A stretch of 27,714 nucleotides of DNA, from the IMG/VR virus record IMGVR_UViG_3300033144_000111, positions 1 through 27,714 of that record, one strand, 5' to 3'. Each line of letters opens with the position of its first letter. Position 1 is the stretch's first letter. Under the pieces are notes generated by a model. The model ran no database searches and had not been told where the DNA came from. It saw only the letters and a program-made list of their open reading frames with translations. The position numbers and the translations under genes were made by a program. This document shows positions 14,727-23,812 of the stretch, piece after piece. Source of the DNA: a virus.

Positions 14727-15524
14727 TTATGGGTATGATTTCATAACCTCAGACTCAACCGCAAAGAGGTTGATACCACTTGTATTGGTGTTGGTTATGT
14801 CAAATACGCAGTAGTGTCCTAATACACCGTGTGATTCAGCGATTGCATTTTTAATAAATAAAAAGAACGCATCCTGAATTGGTATTGGTACTGCACCCGG
14901 AATAGTTGTATCTATTTCTAAGTTGTTTGTCCCCGATAAAGGGTCGTAGTTTATAGCGGTTACCTGACCTGCAAGTTGTGGTGTTGTATAGGGTGGTAGT
15001 GCGAAGTATAACATATCCCCTACAGATATAATGTTATTTATCTTATACTGTAAATCAAAGAATACTGTGTTACCAACAACACTATCGCTTCTTCCTATAC
15101 CATTTAGAGAACGCAAAGCATACTCGTCTTGACCCGCAGGAACTGTGCCTGAGTTTCTTACAAAGGCGTAGTACACCTGCTCCTTTCTTTCAAACCATCC
15201 CGCTTGAATAAATCCTGAGTCCTGAATATCAGTAGCCAATGTAGCCCCCCAAGTATCATCACCTTCTAAGTTTATGGTTTTAAACAACTTGTTTTCAAGT
15301 GGCATATCATTAAATACAGACCTTAGCGTAGAACTATACTGAATACCATAGAAGTTATTTCTCGTATTGTTTACGTTGTGTCGATACAAATCTCCGCCCT
15401 TAAACGTATAGAAATAATTATTCATACCTATCATCCAATCGGGTAGGTACGAGTAGAACGAAGGCCATCCTTGAACGCCTTGGTCATATGTTAGTGTATA
15501 TTCTTGAAAGTTCTGTGCTGCCAT
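14727..15524 (-). CDS. conserved phage structural (tail) protein, 265 aa
   Basis: The N-terminal region (residues 5-60) has a pattern I associate with structural proteins of marine tailed phages: LTYDQGVQGWPSFYSYLPDW, then a KGGDLYRHNVN...RNNFYG motif. The rest is strand-rich (YYAFVRNS, FFDLQYKINNIISVGDMLYFAL), with Gly/Asn/Thr turns as in tail-tip or fibre-associated proteins. No enzyme motif, signal or membrane segment is seen. It lies just downstream of a candidate receptor-binding protein in the late operon, 9 bases after that gene's stop. It is probably a tail or fibre component; its exact position in the virion is unknown. Confidence 0.6.
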   Translation of the reverse strand: MAAQNFQEYTLTYDQGVQGWPSFYSYLPDWMIGMNNYFYTFKGGDLYRHNVNNTRNNFYGIQYSSTLRSVFNDMPLENKLFKTINLEGDDTWGATLATDIQDSGFIQAGWFERKEQVYYAFVRNSGTVPAGQDEYALRSLNGIGRSDSVVGNTVFFDLQYKINNIISVGDMLYFALPPYTTPQLAGQVTAINYDPLSGTNNLEIDTTIPGAVPIPIQDAFFLFIKNAIAESHGVLGHYCVFDITNTNTSGINLFAVESEVMKSYP

Positions 15525-15533
15525 ATTCTTTTA

Positions 15534-16460
15534 TTATGTTGGGTCACAATTTCCTATTGTAATAATAATACCATTAGCATCAACCTCAATAGGGTACTGT
15601 ACTCCGTTTACATTCTCTATTTTATACCATCCTGCTAATAAAGTTGACTGTCCATTTTGGTCACTAAACACCCAATCATAAAGAGCGGGAACTCCTGCAG
15701 TTCCATTTACAGGTGCGTGATAATATGTTTGATTAATAGTGTCTCCACACGCCTCTAAAAACCCCGGTCTTGCAACAGTCGTACTGCTATAGCTTGGTAG
15801 TGCTGCAGGACACGAAACGCTAATATCAAATGCAGTCCCACTACAAGGACCTACAAATTCAAAGTTCACAACGCTTGGTGCAGGATTTGGTTTAGGTATA
15901 ACCATAACACAATTACCCGGGTCGGTTGAACTAAAAGACACATCGCCCGCATTTGCGGTAACTGTTTGAGTGTTGCCCGTTGGTTGAAAAGAACCACTCG
16001 TATAATTAAACTCGTTAAGGTTATATGTAGAACCCGCTACACCACAGTCATCATTTGTGTTACCTATAAATGTATAGTTAGAGTTACTTGTTGAACCGTG
16101 ATACCCATCAACAGGCGAACTAATCTTATTATATATAGTGCTACCAAATGTTGCTCTAATTCCATCAGGTATACCAAATGGATTAAATCTTACGATAATC
16201 GCACCTATATCAGTAGGAGTTCCTCCAACATCTAAATCAAGAAGATATATACCTTGGTTACCACTTCCGCTAATTGCTCCTCCACAAGGCTCAGCACACG
16301 TGGGACACGTTTGAGCAGGAAGAAGGCTACAATTAACCTGCTCTCTTACTATTACACCGTCTGAATAAAATCCATCTGCGGCACATAACGTCATTGCTGC
16401 GTTGTCATACACCGCAGTTGAGTTTGATAATGTTGTTCCGTCTATATAGTATGTCGCCAT
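15534..16460 (-). CDS. putative tail fibre or receptor-binding protein, 308 aa
   Basis: The chain is rich in Gly, Asn, Ser, Thr and strands. Residues 1-65 form a compact unit: YYIDGTTLSNSTAVYDNAAM, then LCAADGFYSDGVIVREQ, then a Cys cluster CSLLPAQTCPTCAEPCGG (C-x7-C-x2-C-x3-C). The middle (65-200) is probably beta-rich and surface exposed. Residues about 245-305 form a second unit (YYHAPVNGTAGVPALYDWVF...GWYKIENVNGVQYPIEVD). The Cys cluster could bind metal or form disulphides outside the cell. A position after the large tail protein suits a receptor-binding or fibre protein, by context. It starts 19 bases after the preceding stop with an A-rich leader. Confidence 0.55.
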   Translation of the reverse strand: MATYYIDGTTLSNSTAVYDNAAMTLCAADGFYSDGVIVREQVNCSLLPAQTCPTCAEPCGGAISGSGNQGIYLLDLDVGGTPTDIGAIIVRFNPFGIPDGIRATFGSTIYNKISSPVDGYHGSTSNSNYTFIGNTNDDCGVAGSTYNLNEFNYTSGSFQPTGNTQTVTANAGDVSFSSTDPGNCVMVIPKPNPAPSVVNFEFVGPCSGTAFDISVSCPAALPSYSSTTVARPGFLEACGDTINQTYYHAPVNGTAGVPALYDWVFSDQNGQSTLLAGWYKIENVNGVQYPIEVDANGIIITIGNCDPT

Positions 16461-16479
16461 AATTTAATCTAATTTAAAT

Positions 16480-19400
16480 TTAACAATCTCCATCGTCAAA
16501 CAAGTCATTACTTCCGGGGTCTACCGTTCCTTCCTGAGCACAGAATGTCTCTGAATCAACTCCACTTGCACCACCAATAAACTCTTGTTGTGCTACCCCA
16601 TTGCAGTCTATGTAGGAATATCCGCTCCCCGTTCCTGAACGTGTTGAAACTGTATATCTTTTACAAAGAGGCGTTGGGTCAGGGTCAGGGTCTGAGCCAC
16701 CTCCACTACTTTCTTCACATCCGCAGCAAGCTTCTGTGACATCTAAACCTTGACATAAGTCAATAGGTGTACTGTTTCTGTAATCCCAAATCATATACAA
16801 CTTATCACCCGCTACACTTGGCATATTGAACTGCGCTTGGTAAAAAGTGTTACCCTGCGTTGGCCCTTGTATAGGGTTTGCGGTATTACTTGCGTTAATC
16901 AAGTCAATGATATCAGATGTTGTGTTTTGATATAATGTATTTGTTCTTAAGTATCTAAACTTATCTGCATTGATATCAAAATTAAAATCATCTGTACCTA
17001 TCTTATTACTTCTAATAGATATTACCGCCTGATTAGCAGGTATTGTACCACCACCTTGTGGTCCTGAAATAATATTGTATTGAGAAACTATAGGACTTGC
17101 GCCTGAGCCGAATTCAATCTGCTCACTATGTAATGGAGAAACAAATCCATTATCAGTCCATCTGTAATCATTATGAATAAACAGACCCGCCTCGTTATCA
17201 CTTGTCAAACAAACCAATATAATATCAATCTCTTGTGCCAATGGACAATTAACAGTTAGTGTTAATACACAACTCCCTGTAGATGTTATGTTGATGCTTG
17301 CCTCTTCCCCTAATATCTTAGATTTATCAAAGGTTACCTTACCGCTTGTACTTACATTTCCTGATGTGTATGTAGAGCCATCATACTCTGCCGATACGTT
17401 AAACGTACCCGATACAGACACAACCTCATATACAATCTCTACATCCCCAACTAAGTTACCTAAGTTGTAGCATAACTCGTATGGTTCTGTATTGGTGATG
17501 TTAATCGTAGTAGTGATACCACAGTCAGCACACTCAATATCTTGAGGGAGTTGTTGGTTGTTTGATGACAAAACGAACTCATTCATATAAGGGTCAAACC
17601 CACCCAACTTCTGAGTTTCAAAAGACGTGTTAAATAAATCTCTAAACCACGTTCTCATACCCAACGTTGACACCACCTGTAGCGAATCATTGTTTGGCCC
17701 TGAGCCTGTCAACTGTATAACCACACCTCTCTTGGCATCAGTAAAGTATTTGTCTGCACCCCATTGAGCAAAACTCTCAGGGTTATGTGAGATACCATAC
17801 TCCTCTATTCTTGCAATCTGAGTTCCTAAAACCTCAGGTGTTGACACAATAGCATTACCTGCTCCTGCATCTGATAATAAGTTTTTACCTGCTAATACAT
17901 AAGATATCTTATCCTCTTGTAGAACCAATATATCCGTCTCTCTTGCAAAGAGTTTCATAACAGGACCAAATCCAAATTCCAAAGGTTTAAAGTTTGACAA
18001 CCCTAAGTTGAACTCATTCAGTCTATTTATATTGGTCTCAGCGTTATATACACCACTATAGGTAAGGTCAGCAAATCGCAACTCTTCACCATATAGTTTT
18101 GAATCAGTTGTTGTGGCACGGTTACCTAATACAAGTTCCTTGCCTACAAGAGAGTCATTAATCTTATAACTCTCAACACCATTACCAAACGCATAACAAT
18201 TAAAGAATGCAGTTTTAACTAATCCCGGTGCTCCTGTACCAAAGTTTTGATTTTGGATATTACCAAGGTGTTCTCCGTTTGGACCTATGCCAAATGATAC
18301 AGAACTTTCGTACCATAAATCCGGTTCAGCATCTTGAGGGTCTGATTCAAACACAACCGTGTCTGCCGTTCTAATAACCTCAATCTCTACCTTTAATGTA
18401 GTCTTCTTCTTACGTCCACTATACCCCTCACTACTTTTAACGCTAAAATAATATCTATTTCCTACCTGTCTGAACGTAGAAGATATGTTACCTACGCCAC
18501 AGTTTTGAAACGTACCATCAATTGAATCAAATCCCGGCCCTGTCACACCTGTTCCGCTATCAGTAGCCTGAGCCTCTAATGCAGATGCAACATTATCCCC
18601 AACAAACCAATCCTTGAAGCTTGGATACTCTTGTGATGCAGTAAACTTAGCCTCAACAGACCAATGCTTTGGTGGTACATTACCAAGGAATGAATCTAAA
18701 TTACCCCGTCTGTTGTTGTTAATTTTTATTCTTACTCTACTACCTGCAGGAAGGGTATAATCAATAAAACTACCCGGTGTATTAGGGTCTTCTGTGTCAA
18801 CAGGATAATCTACCGTTCTACACCCGCTACCACTTGAAGACTTTTCCCCGTATGCAACCACAGGAAGTTCACCAACCTCTGTGCTAAAGTTGTTCGCACG
18901 AAGCTTCATATAAGTACCCGCAGGTACAGGTATAATAGTTCCATTTGCATCAACAGGTTCTATGAAGTCAGCCATCTGAGCATCCTTCTCTAATACCGTT
19001 GTCCAAGTACAATTGTTTCTCGGACCTTGGGTATCTGTCTTTACAATCAACTCATCTCCAACCTCAACCTTTTGAGAGTTCTGTCCCTCAAGTAAGAAGT
19101 AGTCAGCACCTGATGCGGGGTCTCTAAAGAATAGGTTTGAATATATGATATTGTAATCCTTCTTATCAGGCTTGATACAGAACTTGTATCTCGTAGCCCA
19201 ACTTGGAGCAACCTGAGCAACAGGAATATTTACGTCTATAGTGTTTTTAAATTCAGATGAACTACAGGGTACGTGCACCGTGTTATTTGGACTAACCAAT
19301 GCAGTTGTCATACGGTTGTATTCATCCATATAAAGAATACCAATCTCGTACCCTCTGTTGCTATGTAGACTTGATGGGTCTCCAATTTCTGCAAACTCTA

Positions 19401-21081
19401 TGTCAGCAGTTGATATTGCGTAGTATTCATAAACCTCTTGTGTAATATTACCACCCGTAGGGTCATCCACAAACTCCATAGATGGTAATTGAAAACCAAT
19501 CACATCAGAACCGGGGCTTGTAATTATAGCTATAGGTTGGTCAGGACCTGATATCCCACTTCTATATTTGAATAATCCGTTTAACTCGTTTGGAACGATA
19601 CAGTTAAATAAATCTGTAAACGTCTGACCATTACAAGCATCTGCTATAATCTGTATGTTTGCTACAGTACCTATCTTCTCCTGAAAATCAGTTGACGTAG
19701 CAAGGTCATACACACTATTAAAATCTTGTGGTAGTATGTATGTGAAATCAACAGTTTGTTCTTCTGTTGTTTCGGTAGGGAATGGTGGAGTTCCCGACCA
19801 TTGATTATGTGAGAACCTAAATAAAATATTTATTACTGCACCTGACACCAAGTTCGCATCCGTAAGGTCAATCTCTAATACAGATTGTGGTATTGTTTGA
19901 GCGCCATTCCAAGAGTAGTTTCCTGATGAGGTTTCGTCTTCTATTTGACTTAAACCGATATCCTCAGATGCTAATGTGGTAATGTACTCAAACTTTGTAG
20001 GATTTCCGTCTGTATCTTCCAAGTCATACCCCTCAACGTAGTTACCATACACAAGCCTGTTACCCATTAGGGTTTGCGCTTGAGCAAGTCTCGGTACGTT
20101 ATCAAACAACCTAAGAATCTCTCCTGATGGAGCGATAGTAAATATCTTACTATTATTAAATGTGTATGTATAGTCTGTATTATTAGCAAGACCCAACTCT
20201 TCTTTATCAAGTTTTTCAATAATCTTGATAGTAGAGTTGTTCATATCCTTAAATAATAAATCCACAGACTTTACAAGAGGCCCTCCTGAGTTGTATGTTA
20301 TCTTACATTGATTTGTAATATTCAACATACCTTCATTCAATGCAGTTGCAGAACTATATCTAAATGGCCCGGGCAAAAAGCTTGGCTCAGAAAACTGAGA
20401 CGTAGCAGAATACTCACCATCTTCATATCTGTATCTGTATGCAAAACATATAAACCTATCTTCTAAGAAGTTATCTTGGCTTGACGTTGCTTCAGGTACA
20501 ATGGTTGGTGAGTTTGCAGGTGGTTTCTTAATTACAAGAATAGACTCTTCACTAAAGCCATCTACCCCCGCTACGGGGTTTGCGTAGTTTCTTGTTACGT
20601 TTACCTGTTTAGGTTGGTTGAGGTTGTCTGTAAAATACAGTAGGTTCTCAATCTTGTTTATACCCGTTATAAGATATTGTTTATCAAAGTTGAGCGTGGT
20701 ATTTACACCACCACCATCATTAACTGATACAAGGTGATACGTAGTAGTATTAGTGTTGTCGTTGTAAGAAACAATCATATCCAACTTGCCTGTTGGAGAA
20801 GATGTAAAACTTGGGTCGTGTACAAACCAATAGATGGTTTCTATCGCCCCGTCTTCAAAAGCACCTATACAACGAGCCGCCCCACTTAGTGGTGTGCCAT
20901 TGTAGGCTAACTGAGTTAATGGAAGGTTACCCCTTGTGTTCTCTATTACACCTATCTCAGAGCCTTCAGTAGACCCCATACGAACATTTAATGCATCAAT
21001 GTACTCCCCGTTAGGAACGAGTCGCTCATCAACCATCTTGTTCATTTTTCCCGAAATGAAGTTTCTTGTCAGATTTGCCAT
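16480..21081 (-). CDS. large tail hub/stabilisation-like protein, 1533 aa
   Basis: The first 60 residues (MANLTRNFISGKMNKMVDER, then PNGEYIDALNVRMGSTEGSEIGVIENTRGN) match the N-terminal pattern of phage tail stabilisation or nozzle-like proteins (P22 gp10-type and the so-called stabilization protein of crAss-like phages); homology is recognised by eye. The body is strand-rich and repetitive, consistent with beta-propeller or beta-sandwich modules: YWFVHDP and YLITGINKIENLLYFTDNLNQ near the start, KLFARETDILVLQEDKISYVL past residue 1000. The C-terminal 120 residues are different: an ACCGCEE cluster, an Asp-Pro linker (GSDPDPDPTP), then a small Cys-containing module (CKRYTVSTRSG...YIDCNG...CAQEG). 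It likely forms the tail nozzle below the connector. The ATG is one base after the upstream stop. Confidence 0.68.
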   Translation of the reverse strand: MANLTRNFISGKMNKMVDERLVPNGEYIDALNVRMGSTEGSEIGVIENTRGNLPLTQLAYNGTPLSGAARCIGAFEDGAIETIYWFVHDPSFTSSPTGKLDMIVSYNDNTNTTTYHLVSVNDGGGVNTTLNFDKQYLITGINKIENLLYFTDNLNQPKQVNVTRNYANPVAGVDGFSEESILVIKKPPANSPTIVPEATSSQDNFLEDRFICFAYRYRYEDGEYSATSQFSEPSFLPGPFRYSSATALNEGMLNITNQCKITYNSGGPLVKSVDLLFKDMNNSTIKIIEKLDKEELGLANNTDYTYTFNNSKIFTIAPSGEILRLFDNVPRLAQAQTLMGNRLVYGNYVEGYDLEDTDGNPTKFEYITTLASEDIGLSQIEDETSSGNYSWNGAQTIPQSVLEIDLTDANLVSGAVINILFRFSHNQWSGTPPFPTETTEEQTVDFTYILPQDFNSVYDLATSTDFQEKIGTVANIQIIADACNGQTFTDLFNCIVPNELNGLFKYRSGISGPDQPIAIITSPGSDVIGFQLPSMEFVDDPTGGNITQEVYEYYAISTADIEFAEIGDPSSLHSNRGYEIGILYMDEYNRMTTALVSPNNTVHVPCSSSEFKNTIDVNIPVAQVAPSWATRYKFCIKPDKKDYNIIYSNLFFRDPASGADYFLLEGQNSQKVEVGDELIVKTDTQGPRNNCTWTTVLEKDAQMADFIEPVDANGTIIPVPAGTYMKLRANNFSTEVGELPVVAYGEKSSSGSGCRTVDYPVDTEDPNTPGSFIDYTLPAGSRVRIKINNNRRGNLDSFLGNVPPKHWSVEAKFTASQEYPSFKDWFVGDNVASALEAQATDSGTGVTGPGFDSIDGTFQNCGVGNISSTFRQVGNRYYFSVKSSEGYSGRKKKTTLKVEIEVIRTADTVVFESDPQDAEPDLWYESSVSFGIGPNGEHLGNIQNQNFGTGAPGLVKTAFFNCYAFGNGVESYKINDSLVGKELVLGNRATTTDSKLYGEELRFADLTYSGVYNAETNINRLNEFNLGLSNFKPLEFGFGPVMKLFARETDILVLQEDKISYVLAGKNLLSDAGAGNAIVSTPEVLGTQIARIEEYGISHNPESFAQWGADKYFTDAKRGVVIQLTGSGPNNDSLQVVSTLGMRTWFRDLFNTSFETQKLGGFDPYMNEFVLSSNNQQLPQDIECADCGITTTINITNTEPYELCYNLGNLVGDVEIVYEVVSVSGTFNVSAEYDGSTYTSGNVSTSGKVTFDKSKILGEEASINITSTGSCVLTLTVNCPLAQEIDIILVCLTSDNEAGLFIHNDYRWTDNGFVSPLHSEQIEFGSGASPIVSQYNIISGPQGGGTIPANQAVISIRSNKIGTDDFNFDINADKFRYLRTNTLYQNTTSDIIDLINASNTANPIQGPTQGNTFYQAQFNMPSVAGDKLYMIWDYRNSTPIDLCQGLDVTEACCGCEESSGGGSDPDPDPTPLCKRYTVSTRSGTGSGYSYIDCNGVAQQEFIGGASGVDSETFCAQEGTVDPGSNDLFDDGDC

Positions 21082-21082
21082 A

Positions 21083-22009
21083 TTATTTCAGCCACTTGTC
21101 TTGTCCTCTTAGGTTCATTAATAACCTACCGGGATGAATATTACTTATTCTAATCTTAGCATTCCTTAAGAGTGCTCCTTTTCTTTTTCTTGTTCTTGCA
21201 ATGATATACTCCTGTACACCTAACTTAGAACTTAGAATAGCATATTCGATAGCAGCATAAATATAATCTTCGAAAAGTTTGTTTACCGAAACTCTTGAGT
21301 CATCTCCATTTTCCATACCATCAGACACGTATTCAAGTATGATTAAGTTGTTACCTACGCTTGAACTGAAGTTTATAACTCCTGCCTTTTTATCAATCGT
21401 GAATGTAGGATTAGCATTAGCAGTCTCAGTATTCAAACCAAACCTTGCGCCAACTTCAAAATCAAAATACCAAGAACCATCAACGTTATATCCGGGCATA
21501 CCGTTAAACTGTGCGTTGTTTTGGTCTAAGTAAATACTTTGTTTAGTCCCCGTGATTCTATCATAATCAATATGAGAAAATTGAGGTCTTAATATATTAC
21601 CGTCTATATCGAATAGTATTCTACCTGTGTTGTCCTGCAGATATGCGTTTGATGTTTGTGTCTGTACGTTTTCACTAAGAGGGTACAATACACCATCTTT
21701 ATACATAGATATTCTTACCCAATTAACATAGTCAGAGGGCAGTACATATCTGAGGTTTTCTGTTACGTTCAACTCCAATACCTTTATTTCTTTAAAGGCA
21801 TCATAGTTTAGTTCTTGTATAGCACGCTTTGCGTGAAACAAAACTTTAAATCTTTCTTCGTTGTTTATCAGATTATGATTGCCGGCATACATCAACATAA
21901 AATTGTTGACTATATCGTACAAGCTAACATATTGGTATGAACCCCAATTAGCATCTTCAGGCGTTTGCCCATTGTTTTCGTAATACTGATATTGTGATAT
22001 ATATGCCAT
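21083..22009 (-). CDS. putative connector/adaptor (ring-like) protein, 308 aa
   Basis: The N-terminal half is helical (SLYDIVNNFMLMYAGNHNLI, ERFKVLFHAKRAIQELNYDAF), followed by LELNVTENLRYVLPSDYVNWVRISMY, a pattern common in head-tail connector or adaptor proteins of tailed phages. A strand-rich middle and a basic helical C-terminus follow (FEDYIYAAIEYAILSSKLG, then ARTRKRKGALLRNAKIRISN), which could contact DNA or the portal. Its ATG overlaps the TAA of the upstream gene (TAATG), and its end is one base from the large tail gene, so it is co-translated with the other connector genes. The ring or adaptor role is inferred from order between capsid and tail hub. Confidence 0.62.
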   Translation of the reverse strand: MAYISQYQYYENNGQTPEDANWGSYQYVSLYDIVNNFMLMYAGNHNLINNEERFKVLFHAKRAIQELNYDAFKEIKVLELNVTENLRYVLPSDYVNWVRISMYKDGVLYPLSENVQTQTSNAYLQDNTGRILFDIDGNILRPQFSHIDYDRITGTKQSIYLDQNNAQFNGMPGYNVDGSWYFDFEVGARFGLNTETANANPTFTIDKKAGVINFSSSVGNNLIILEYVSDGMENGDDSRVSVNKLFEDYIYAAIEYAILSSKLGVQEYIIARTRKRKGALLRNAKIRISNIHPGRLLMNLRGQDKWLK

Positions 22010-22962
22010 TATGATTGTTCTTGGTTAGTTTGTGTTTCTTCTCCTTGCGCAAACTGATAAACCTGAGCCTCTCTAATTGATACACCTGCATACTGTAATA
22101 TCTTCATAATTAAATCTGCTTCAGAATCTAAAGCCAATTCAAAGTTTTGAAAATCAGGTTGAGATGGGTCGAATACCGGCTCACCGTTAGCTAATGACAC
22201 ATAAGTCCAATTAGGGTCTCTTGGGTATCTTATGTATTGACACATCACTCTACCTATAGAATCAACAGATTCAGGGAATACATTCATTATGCTTGCTTCT
22301 GTTGTATAAGCAGGGAATGTGGTATTAGGAGATGTTAAGTGAGAGTTGTTCAACATAGTAATCTTACTATGAGTTACTTTCTCTACCTCATTCATTCTTG
22401 TACCTTTTCTGTATATAGCATATGGTAATCCAATAGCATTAATTACCGATGCAGATACAGTTAATTCATTAGCATTATCTACAGACAAAACATTTACATA
22501 CTGAACTCCTGAGTTCTCAACTGCCACAATATCTCCTACCTGAACATCTACAGTAAAGTCTGCTGCAGAGTCAATCAATTTATTTTGACCACCAACAGTT
22601 CCTGTTGTTGTTCCTTCATCTAATACGGTATCATAAATCAATACCTTATTTAATAAGTAGTAGTCACTACCTGTCGTTGTTGGTGATGGTGTAAAATATA
22701 TATTGTCGCTCTGATTATACAAACCGGCAGATACAGAGAAAATATTTAACTCCTCTTCAATCCCCTTTGTTATATCCGCAAGCCCTGTACCTGAGGTACG
22801 AGCGTTCTCTTTATTAATCTGATAGTTGTACTGATAAAAATAACTTTCAAACAAATCCAACTGAGCCTGCTTAGCGAATAAGTTAAAGTCCGATGGCGAT
22901 AGGTATCCGTAGTTATTTTTATTGAGCACAGACAGAACTGTATTTCTTACTGTGTTTATCAT
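22009..22962 (-). CDS. putative ring/connector protein with beta-barrel insert, 317 aa
   Basis: The N-terminus (MINTVRNTVLSVLNKNNYGY, then LSPSDFNLFAKQAQLDLFESYFYQYNYQIN) is a pattern I associate with conserved connector or ring genes next to the capsid gene in Bacteroidetes phages. Residues about 115-190 look like a separate small beta-barrel (KLIDSAADFTVDVQVGDIVA...YVNVLSVDNANELTVSASVI...YAIYRKG), a module also found inside unrelated phage structural proteins. The C-terminal third returns to helix (FELALDSEADLIMKILQYAG) and ends in a Gln/Glu-rich tail. It is the first gene after a strong terminator and has a promoter-like site 15 bases upstream, so it may start a new transcript. Confidence 0.62.
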   Translation of the reverse strand: MINTVRNTVLSVLNKNNYGYLSPSDFNLFAKQAQLDLFESYFYQYNYQINKENARTSGTGLADITKGIEEELNIFSVSAGLYNQSDNIYFTPSPTTTGSDYYLLNKVLIYDTVLDEGTTTGTVGGQNKLIDSAADFTVDVQVGDIVAVENSGVQYVNVLSVDNANELTVSASVINAIGLPYAIYRKGTRMNEVEKVTHSKITMLNNSHLTSPNTTFPAYTTEASIMNVFPESVDSIGRVMCQYIRYPRDPNWTYVSLANGEPVFDPSQPDFQNFELALDSEADLIMKILQYAGVSIREAQVYQFAQGEETQTNQEQS

Positions 22963-22976
22963 CGTAAACTTTTTTA

Positions 22977-22984
22977 CAAAGATA
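22977..22984 (-). promoter_or_regulatory. candidate Bacteroidetes-type promoter (-7 TATCTTTG)
   Basis: TATCTTTG on the - strand matches TAnnTTTG. It lies immediately after a strong terminator and 15 bases before the ATG of the 317-residue connector gene, giving a predicted leader under 15 bases. No clear -33 TTG is visible because that position falls in the terminator. The placement supports it more than the motif alone. Confidence 0.42.
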
Positions 22985-22987
22985 AGT

Positions 22988-23024
22988 AAAAAAAAAGAGG
23001 GGTCTGAAAACAGACCCCCCTCTC
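22988..23024 (-). terminator. strong intrinsic terminator
   Basis: On the - strand a GC-rich stem (GGGGTCTG/CAGACCCC, extended outward by AGA/TCT with two bulged G) closes a TTTT loop and is followed by nine T. It lies about 21 bases after the stop of the 248-residue gene and should end late transcripts there. Confidence 0.88.
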
Positions 23025-23045
23025 ATAACCTATAATAAGGGTTGG

Positions 23046-23792
23046 TTAATCCAACATTTTTTCAAGCAATTTAAGACTCTCAATACCATCGTCACTTGAT
23101 AAGAATGACGACACTAAGTAGTAAGGGTCTTCACCATAAGGCACTACAAGCATTCTTGTTTTATTAGAACTTGTATTGTACCATACCTCTTTTCTGTTTT
23201 TTCTAAATGTAAGGAGATTGTTCTCGAAGAAACTATGAACCTTAGACTGTAGCTTTAGCATAGGGTCGTTAAGTACGTTTAAGAAATCTTCAGGCTCTCT
23301 CTTAGCATAAACCAAGATGTCTCTTTTCAATTCTGCAGTTGACATCTTAGATGTATCACCACCGAATAAAACTCTTGAAACACTTTCAATCATTTCCAAG
23401 TCAAGACTTCTTGCTTCAATAAGTGCATCAACCTCTAAGTTTAGGCTTTCTACAACTTGTGCAGCATCCTTCTCGTCATCAACCTCTACGAATCTATTAC
23501 CATTCAATGGATTATAACTTAAGAACGCCTGAAGTACAGGGTTGGTTCTTGGAACTTGCAACATACCATCAATAAAGATTACAGGGTCTAATATGGAGTT
23601 GCCATCCTGTTCGTCCTCAAACGGACTCTTTTGGTTTCTTGCGTATCTAAGTGCTCTGTTAGTGTTTGATGTCTCATCAAAATACATTAATGGGAATCTA
23701 CGTGAGTTACGTGTTGGCAGCGTGTAAGATAAAGGGGCTGCATCCCTCGTTAATTTGTAGACACGGTCTACTGACTTTACTGTTTTTTTCAT
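23046..23792 (-). CDS. putative capsid-associated protein, 248 aa
   Basis: I recognise no defined family. It lies directly after the major capsid gene and before the connector genes, and is bracketed by two strong terminators. The N-terminus is basic (MKKTVKSVDRVYKLTRDAAP), followed by PLMYFDETSNTNRALRYARN and a strand-turn VIFIDGMLQVPRTNPVLQAF, then a helical acidic C-terminal half (LEMIESVSRVLF, ILVYAKREPEDFLNVLND, LLTFRKNRKEVWYN). No membrane segment or catalytic motif is seen. Placement suggests an auxiliary capsid or head-completion protein. Having a terminator at both ends suggests a separate expression level from its neighbours. No promoter match is visible in the 27 bases between the upstream T-run and its ATG. 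Confidence 0.55.
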   Translation of the reverse strand: MKKTVKSVDRVYKLTRDAAPLSYTLPTRNSRRFPLMYFDETSNTNRALRYARNQKSPFEDEQDGNSILDPVIFIDGMLQVPRTNPVLQAFLSYNPLNGNRFVEVDDEKDAAQVVESLNLEVDALIEARSLDLEMIESVSRVLFGGDTSKMSTAELKRDILVYAKREPEDFLNVLNDPMLKLQSKVHSFFENNLLTFRKNRKEVWYNTSSNKTRMLVVPYGEDPYYLVSSFLSSDDGIESLKLLEKMLD

Positions 23793-23812
23793 AATTAGAT
23801 ATTATTAAAATT

